Assembly: GCA_021828605.1 (NCBI GenBank)
Contig: JAJZEG010000371.1
Coordinates: forward strand, 1-5,413
Source of the DNA: Pseudomonadota bacterium
GTDB lineage: Bacteria; Pseudomonadota; Alphaproteobacteria; Acetobacterales; Acetobacteraceae
Direction of reading: 5' to 3'
Length of the DNA stretch: 5,413 nucleotides
A model generated the notes under the pieces. It did no database searches and was not told the origin of the DNA. It saw only the letters and a program-made list of their open reading frames with translations. Each line of letters starts with the position of its first letter. The first letter of the stretch is position 1. Both the position numbers and the translations under genes were made by a program. Shown piece after piece: positions 4,882-5,413 of this stretch.

Positions 4882-5413
4882 CCGTGCGCGCCGTGCGCAC
4901 CAAACCGGGCAATTTGCAAAAACACGTCCTCCAAATCGGTGCGGCCATAGCGCGCGATCAAATCAGCCGGCGTGCCCCGGTCAACGATCCGGCCGCTTTG
5001 CAACATCAACACATCGGCGCAGAGCCGCTCAACCTCCGCCATATTATGCGAGGCGAGCAAAATCGCCGCCCCGCTGGCGCGCTGATAGGCTTCCAGTCGG
5101 GTGCGGACATAATCCGCGGTATCGGGATCAAGGCTCGCGGTCGGTTCATCAAGGAGCAATAAATCCGGCTCGTTGATCAGCGCCTTGGCCAGCGCCACCC
5201 GGGTCTTCTGCCCCGCCGACAACCCGCTCACGGTCCGGCGCAACAACGACCCCAAATTAAACTCCTCGGCCAACCCCGCAATGCGGTGCTCCAAGCCGGG
5301 CACATTATATAAATGCCCATAGACCCGCAGATTTTCGGCAACCGTGAGGCGCATCGGCAGGGCCACATAGGGCGAGGAATAATTCATCCGCGCAAGGGCG
5401 GCGAACCGGTTGC
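4878..5413 (-). CDS. ABC transporter ATP-binding protein (5' truncated by window edge)
   Basis: This is the C-terminal 177 or so residues of an ABC-2 type exporter ATPase; the frame stays open to the right edge (N-R-F-A-A-L-A-R precedes the first in-window Met at 5387, which is internal), so Walker A is outside. Counting from that Met: LTVAENL (14-20), signature LSAGQ (56-60), Walker B LLLLDEP (76-82), D-loop SLDP (85-88) and H-loop His114 in LLASHNM. The C-terminal GRIVDRGTPADLIARYG and DLEDVFLQIAR stretches are typical of drug/polysaccharide exporter ATPases. The region where the Q-loop glutamine should lie reads MNYSSPYVALPMR, with no glutamine. The protein ends in GAHGAHG, a small tandem duplication. 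It is cytoplasmic and energises the permease encoded immediately downstream. Confidence 0.93.
   Translation of the reverse strand, partial: NRFAALARMNYSSPYVALPMRLTVAENLRVYGHLYNVPGLEHRIAGLAEEFNLGSLLRRTVSGLSAGQKTRVALAKALINEPDLLLLDEPTASLDPDTADYVRTRLEAYQRASGAAILLASHNMAEVERLCADVLMLQSGRIVDRGTPADLIARYGRTDLEDVFLQIARFGAHGAHG
4884..4901 (-). repeat. Tandem 9-base duplication at the end of the ABC ATPase gene
   Basis: The minus strand reads GGTGCGCAC then GGCGCGCAC, two 9-mers identical at 8 of 9 positions, encoding GAH-GAH just before the final Gly and stop. It looks like a recent in-frame slippage duplication at a tolerant C-terminus and also sits directly upstream of the permease ATG. Confidence 0.6.

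Noticed and set aside
1..5413. CRISPR arrays, tRNA/rRNA genes, insertion-sequence ends or a CIRCE element
   Set aside because: I looked on both strands and saw no regularly spaced repeats, no tRNA-like cloverleaf with conserved T-loop, no transposase remnant, and no 9-base CIRCE arms.

Overview
The window is a compact, GC-rich (roughly 60%) stretch of bacterial chromosome carrying eight protein-coding genes and no RNA genes, insertion sequences or CRISPR repeats that I could find. Protein sequences point to an alphaproteobacterium: HrcA of the type found near grpE, a Maf protein ending in GDFFTILGLP, and a YcgN-family cysteine-cluster protein. A member of the Acetobacteraceae/Rhodospirillales is a plausible but weak guess.

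Layout: the left edge holds the C-terminal two thirds of hrcA on the plus strand (stop at 739). Everything else is on the minus strand. Read in transcription order from the right edge, it starts with the 3' part of an ABC transporter ATPase, whose Walker A is beyond the window. Its ABC-2 type permease follows (4-base ATGA overlap), then a histidine-phosphatase-superfamily enzyme with CobC-like features (15-base gap). An 81-base AT-rich gap comes next, followed by a SYLF/Ysc84-domain lipoprotein. After a 41-base gap with a strong stem-loop come a YcgN-family cysteine-cluster protein, a YgjP-like zinc metallopeptidase and a Maf nucleotide pyrophosphatase, the last three joined by two more ATGA overlaps. 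Maf converges on hrcA with only 5 bases between the stop codons.

The right-hand three genes look like one operon: an ABC-2 exporter plus a small phosphatase. The SYLF gene sits behind the only sizeable gap and has its own clear Shine-Dalgarno, so a new transcript may begin there and run through ycgN, ygjP and maf. The last three look translationally coupled and are house-cleaning in character (metal-cluster protein, peptidase, nucleotide sanitation); why they are linked is not known to me.

This is mostly an ordinary housekeeping region. I saw no convincing new defence, mobile or RNA system. The points most worth a second look are the stem-loop ending two bases before the ycgN start codon, the missing Q-loop glutamine in the ABC ATPase, a clear excess of GATC sites, and the AT-rich gap upstream of the SYLF gene. 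Every intergenic gap is under 100 bases, so there is no gene-free stretch above 300 bases.
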